Positions 6,840 to 9,313 of a stretch of 9,313 bases of DNA are shown piece by piece. The position numbers and the translations under genes were made by a program. The notes beneath the pieces are model-generated. The model worked only from the letters and a program-made list of their open reading frames with translations, had not been told where the DNA came from and did no database searches. How positions within the stretch are numbered: the first letter of the stretch is position 1; each line of letters begins with the position of its first letter. This DNA comes from Bordetella parapertussis (lineage in GTDB: Bacteria; Cyanobacteriota; Cyanobacteriia; PCC-6307; Cyanobiaceae): positions 1 to 9,313 of the forward strand of contig CALPMR020000104.1 in NCBI GenBank assembly GCA_943324725.2, in the 5' to 3' direction.

Positions 6840-6900
6840 ATTCCGGCAATTATCTTCAAGTTCTGAATCCGCTTCATTGTGCCTCCACCCATTCTTTTTT
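6834..6900 (+). terminator. Weak candidate terminator after the glycosyltransferase
   Basis: CAATGAA (6834-6840) overlaps the stop codon and is complementary to TTCATTG (6873-6879) over 7 bp. A TTCTTTTTT tract follows (6892-6900). The loop of 32 bases is long and the T run begins 13 bases after the stem, so this is only a loose fit to an intrinsic terminator. The remainder of the spacer to the next gene is AT-rich at first and then shifts to GC-rich. Confidence 0.22.
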
Positions 6901-6960
6901 GGCTTTGTTCCCGTCCTGGCTGGTCGTTTAATGTTTGATTGTTTTCGGATCCATTGATTC

Positions 6961-7056
6961 ATGGTTCTGCCCGAGCTGCAGCTGATGTTTCGTTTGCCCG
7001 TTGCACTCCAGTCCGATGGTTTCCCGCTTTCCATGGACCCATGCAGGGACATCTGA
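6961..7056 (+). CDS. Possible 31-codon leader ORF overlapping the next start
   Basis: An ATG at 6961 opens a 31-codon frame starting MVLPELQLMFRLPVALQ. Its TGA (7054-7056) overlaps the likely ATG of the ligase-like gene (7056-7058) as TGATG, the arrangement seen in translationally coupled genes. I recognise no family and see no Shine-Dalgarno sequence. It may be a translated leader, a remnant, or coincidence in a 216-base spacer that otherwise holds no gene. Confidence 0.2.
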   Translation: MVLPELQLMFRLPVALQSDGFPLSMDPCRDI

Positions 7057-8315
7057 TGTCTGCCTGGCTGCAGCGCCACGGTCCACAGAGGGCTCAGCCG
7101 ATCGCCTGGGCCTGTTTTCAGTTGGGAATCTTCAGCCTTGCCAGCAGTGCATTGATTGCCGGGTGCTTGCTCCTGGTGGCCCTGATCCTCGGCAGCTGTG
7201 GCCGCCGTTCGCCCTTCGAGGATCGACTGAACCTGGTGCTGCTGCTGGTGTCGATCCTGATGCTGCTGGGCTGCAGCCAGGCCAGCAGCGGCTGGCTGGC
7301 CTGGGTCGGCCTGGGCAATTGGTTGCCGTTCTTCTGGGCTTTCTGGGGCTTCCAGCCCTATCTGGCCAGTCCAGCGGCCCGGCGCCGCATCGGCCTGCTG
7401 CTGCTTTCGGGCACGGTGCCGGTGATCGTCACCGGCTTGGGCCAGTTGTGGTGGGGCTGGAGCGGCCCCTTCCAGCAGCTGGGCGGGCTGATCATCTGGC
7501 ATCTGCATGCCGGCGGCAATCCGCCCGGTCGGCTGGCCGGCCTGTTTGATTACGCCAACATTGCCGGCTCCTGGCTGGCCCTGGCCTGGCCCTTTGCCCT
7601 GGCGGCCCTGCTCCAGCCCGGCCTGGCCCGTTGGCTGAGGGGGGTCGCCCTGGTGCTGGCCGCCGCTGTGGTGGCGGCGATCTTCCTGAGCGATTCGCGC
7701 AATGCCTGGGGCGCCCTGCTGCTGGCCCTGCCGCTGGTGGTCGGGCCCGCCAGCTGGTTCTGGCTGCTGCCGATCCTGGCCGTGGCGGTGTTGATCCTGG
7801 CCGCGGCCAGCGTTGCCTGGGTGCCGGAGCTGCTGCAGCATCCGGCCCGTGCCCTGGTGCCGGAGGCGATCTGGGGCCGGCTCAGCGATCTGCAGTTCGC
7901 CGGCCAACGCCCCCTGGCCGTGACCCGCCTGGCCCAGTGGCAGGTCGCCATCGGCCTGATCGGCGAGCGGCCCTGGCTGGGCTGGGGAGCCGCCGCCTTC
8001 AGCCTCATTTACCCCCTGCGCACCGGCCATTGGCACGGCCATCCCCACAATCTGCCGATCGACCTGGCGCTCAGCCATGGCCTGCCGGTGGCGATTCTGG
8101 TGGTGGGCCTGGTGCTCTGGCTGCTCTGGCGTTCGGCCCAGCAGGGCATGCTGAAGGCGCCGGGGTTCGAGCGCGCCTGGTGGGCCTCCACCTTCGTGCT
8201 GGTCAGCCTGCACGCCACTGACATTCCCTTCTATGACAGCCGCATCAACATCGCCGGCTGGGTGCTGCTGGTGGGGCTGCGCATGGCGGCGCGGCCGGAG
8301 CCGGAGCTGAGCTGA
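7056..8315 (+). CDS. O-antigen ligase/polymerase-like membrane protein (Wzy_C type)
   Basis: This 419-residue integral membrane protein has about ten or more hydrophobic helices and the features of the O-antigen ligase/polymerase (WaaL/Wzy) superfamily, which joins polyprenyl-linked glycans to lipid A, to each other or to proteins at the outer face of the plasma membrane. Visible motifs are GLFDYANIAGSW (162-173), FLSDSRNAWG (210-219, Arg215), RLAQWQVAIGLIGERPWLGWG (291-311) and the His-rich large periplasmic loop with GHPHNLPIDLALSHGLP (328-344). The last motif corresponds to the region with the functional histidine in WaaL. The frame remains open back to a TTG at 6939, but that 39-codon extension has unrelated codon use and composition. 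ATGs at 7041 and 7056 are both possible, and I prefer 7056 (MSAWLQRHGP). Composition is GC-rich, unlike the glycosyltransferase before it. IctB, a cyanobacterial protein of the same superfamily, is an alternative label, but its motifs fit less well. The acceptor glycan is unknown. Confidence 0.8.
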   Translation: MSAWLQRHGPQRAQPIAWACFQLGIFSLASSALIAGCLLLVALILGSCGRRSPFEDRLNLVLLLVSILMLLGCSQASSGWLAWVGLGNWLPFFWAFWGFQPYLASPAARRRIGLLLLSGTVPVIVTGLGQLWWGWSGPFQQLGGLIIWHLHAGGNPPGRLAGLFDYANIAGSWLALAWPFALAALLQPGLARWLRGVALVLAAAVVAAIFLSDSRNAWGALLLALPLVVGPASWFWLLPILAVAVLILAAASVAWVPELLQHPARALVPEAIWGRLSDLQFAGQRPLAVTRLAQWQVAIGLIGERPWLGWGAAAFSLIYPLRTGHWHGHPHNLPIDLALSHGLPVAILVVGLVLWLLWRSAQQGMLKAPGFERAWWASTFVLVSLHATDIPFYDSRINIAGWVLLVGLRMAARPEPELS

Positions 8316-8338
8316 GGGCCCGGATCGGGCCGGCTCAG
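8312..8338. terminator. Palindrome spanning both convergent stop codons
   Basis: CTGAGGGCCCG (8312-8322) pairs with CGGGCC (8326-8331) plus CTCAG (8334-8338): 11 bp with a GAT loop and a two-base GG bulge. The left arm contains the TGA of the ligase-like gene (8313-8315). The right arm contains the complement of the TGA of the radical SAM gene (8335-8337). The genes are only 19 bases apart, so a shared bidirectional terminator is plausible, but neither side has a T run. Confidence 0.45.
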
Positions 8339-9313
8339 GGGCTGGCCAGGGCTTCGCGGCGATGGCCGGCCAGGGTGGCCTTGGGCAGCGGCCCTTGCAG
8401 ATGCTCCCAGGGCAGCACCCGCTCCTCGCTCCAGGTGTCATGCACCACCTGCTCCCAGGCGGGCGGCAGCACCGACTGGGCCGGATCGATCAGGGGGGCG
8501 TCGCCAGAGAGCACCGCCCGGTAGGCCTTCTTCCAGCCCCCCAGGCTGTCGTGCTGGCCGCGGGCGGCGGCGATCACCGGCGCCAGGCGGCGATCGCTGC
8601 GGGAGATCAGGGCCTGGATCACGCTCCAGCCATAGCTTTCGGGTCGCAGCTCGATGCCTTTGGGCTTGAGGCGTTTGGCCAGCCCTTTGAGCCGCTTCTC
8701 CGCCTCCGGCCGCACCCCCTGCCATTGGAACGGTGTGTGGGCCTTGGGCACGAAGGTGCTCACCCCCAGGCTCAGCCGCAGGCCCGGCACCGCCCGCTTG
8801 AGAGCCAGCAGCAGTTCGGCGGTGCTCTCGATGTCCTCGTCCTCCTCCGTCGGCAATCCGGCCATGCCGTAGAGCTTCAGGCCGCTCAATCCGCCCTCTC
8901 TGGCGTAGCGGGCGGCGGCGAAGATCTCCTCGCTGCTGAGCTTTTTGTTCACCACCCGGCGCAGGCGCTCGCTGCCGCTCTCGATCGCGATGGTGAGCGA
9001 CTTGCTGCCCCGTTTGGCCAGGATCTCGGCCAGTTGCGGCGTCACCGTGGCGGCCCGCACCGAGCTGACACTCACCCGGGTGCCCTCGAAGCGGTCCTGA
9101 TCGAGCCAGCTCAGCAGGTCGGCGAACTGGGGGTGCTGGGTGACGGAAGCGCCCAGCAATCCCAGCCGTTGGGTGGCCTTGAGCCCGGTCTCCACCGCCG
9201 GGATCAATCCGTCGTCGAGGGAGGCGGTGCGAAACGGCAACGTCAGATAGCTGGCCAGGCAGAAGCGGCAGAGCTCCGGGCAGCTGCGGGCCACCTCCAC
9301 CATGTGGATCGAG
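8335..9313 (-). CDS. B12-binding-type radical SAM protein, N-terminus missing
   Basis: This is the C-terminal part (at least 325 residues) of a radical S-adenosylmethionine protein, running off the right edge. The frame stays open past the ATG at 9303 through codons for Ser-Ile-His, so that ATG is internal. Numbering from it, the 4Fe-4S cluster motif CxxxCxxC is C8-PEL-C12-RF-C15. TIAIESGSERLR (104-115), KLYGMAGLPTEEDEDI (143-158, SAM-binding and barrel-strand region) and STFVPKAHTPFQW (182-194) follow. The FVPK.HTPFQW motif is, from memory, typical of the uncharacterised B12-binding radical SAM family found in cyanobacteria (TIGR03960-like), whose cobalamin domain would lie outside this window. 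The C-terminal region contains VLPWEHL near 300 and ends without the extra DUF2344 domain fused in some relatives. Reaction and substrate are unknown. It converges on the ligase-like gene with a 19-base gap. Confidence 0.88.
   Translation of the reverse strand, partial: SIHMVEVARSCPELCRFCLASYLTLPFRTASLDDGLIPAVETGLKATQRLGLLGASVTQHPQFADLLSWLDQDRFEGTRVSVSSVRAATVTPQLAEILAKRGSKSLTIAIESGSERLRRVVNKKLSSEEIFAAARYAREGGLSGLKLYGMAGLPTEEDEDIESTAELLLALKRAVPGLRLSLGVSTFVPKAHTPFQWQGVRPEAEKRLKGLAKRLKPKGIELRPESYGWSVIQALISRSDRRLAPVIAAARGQHDSLGGWKKAYRAVLSGDAPLIDPAQSVLPPAWEQVVHDTWSEERVLPWEHLQGPLPKATLAGHRREALASP

Noticed and set aside
7034..7051. 18-base similarity (16 matches) to 1356-1373
   Set aside because: One or two such matches are expected by chance in a window of this size and composition, and the two contexts share no function.
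6939..7055. N-terminal extension of the ligase-like protein to a TTG at 6939
   Set aside because: Codon use and composition differ from the rest of the gene, and the membrane protein makes a normal start at 7056 or 7041.
6798..8441. Long open frame on the - strand opposite the ligase-like gene (547 codons)
   Set aside because: Its translation is low-complexity (Gln, Pro, Gly, Ala rich), while the + strand encodes a membrane protein with clear motifs. It arises from the GC-rich third positions.
8438..8725. Small overlapping frames inside the radical SAM gene
   Set aside because: They are Gly/Ala/Arg/Pro-rich translations in another frame of a well-supported gene, with no start signal of their own.

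Overview
The window looks like chromosome of a GC-rich picocyanobacterium of the Synechococcus/Cyanobium type. The diagnostic gene is a lipoprotein form of PsbQ, a photosystem II subunit found in cyanobacteria. The housekeeping genes have a strong G/C bias at third codon positions and mostly lack Shine-Dalgarno sequences, which fits that group. No tRNA, rRNA, CRISPR array, transposase or phage gene was seen.

Layout, left to right. (1) The 3' two thirds of dnaK (DnaK2-like) enters from the left edge on the + strand and ends at a strong intrinsic terminator. (2) Facing it on the - strand is a lone pstS, a phosphate-binding lipoprotein. Upstream of it are 151 bases full of inverted repeats, then a tight - strand pair, psbQ followed by a ThiO-like FAD amine oxidase. 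(3) A short divergent spacer carrying inverted and direct repeats separates psbQ from purU (formyltetrahydrofolate hydrolase, + strand). (4) Two + strand membrane-protein genes follow. One is a markedly AT-richer GT-C glycosyltransferase. The other is a GC-rich O-antigen ligase/polymerase-like protein, preceded by a 216-base spacer with a possible 31-codon leader. (5) A B12-type radical SAM protein on the - strand runs off the right edge. Its stop codon and that of the ligase-like gene lie in the two arms of one palindrome.

How they may work together. ThiO (glycine to glyoxylate and ammonia, or to the imine used for thiamin) and PurU (10-formyl-THF to formate) both touch glycine/one-carbon metabolism, which is linked to photorespiration, and they flank a photosystem II subunit. 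This grouping is an inference from position. The two polysaccharide-type membrane proteins look like a small cell-surface glycan module between housekeeping genes, and the AT-rich member is the best candidate for acquired DNA. I found no gene set that amounts to a clearly new system. The points most worth a second look are the structured thiO-pstS spacer, the composition break at the glycosyltransferase, the shared palindrome at the convergent stop codons, and the possible leader ORF.
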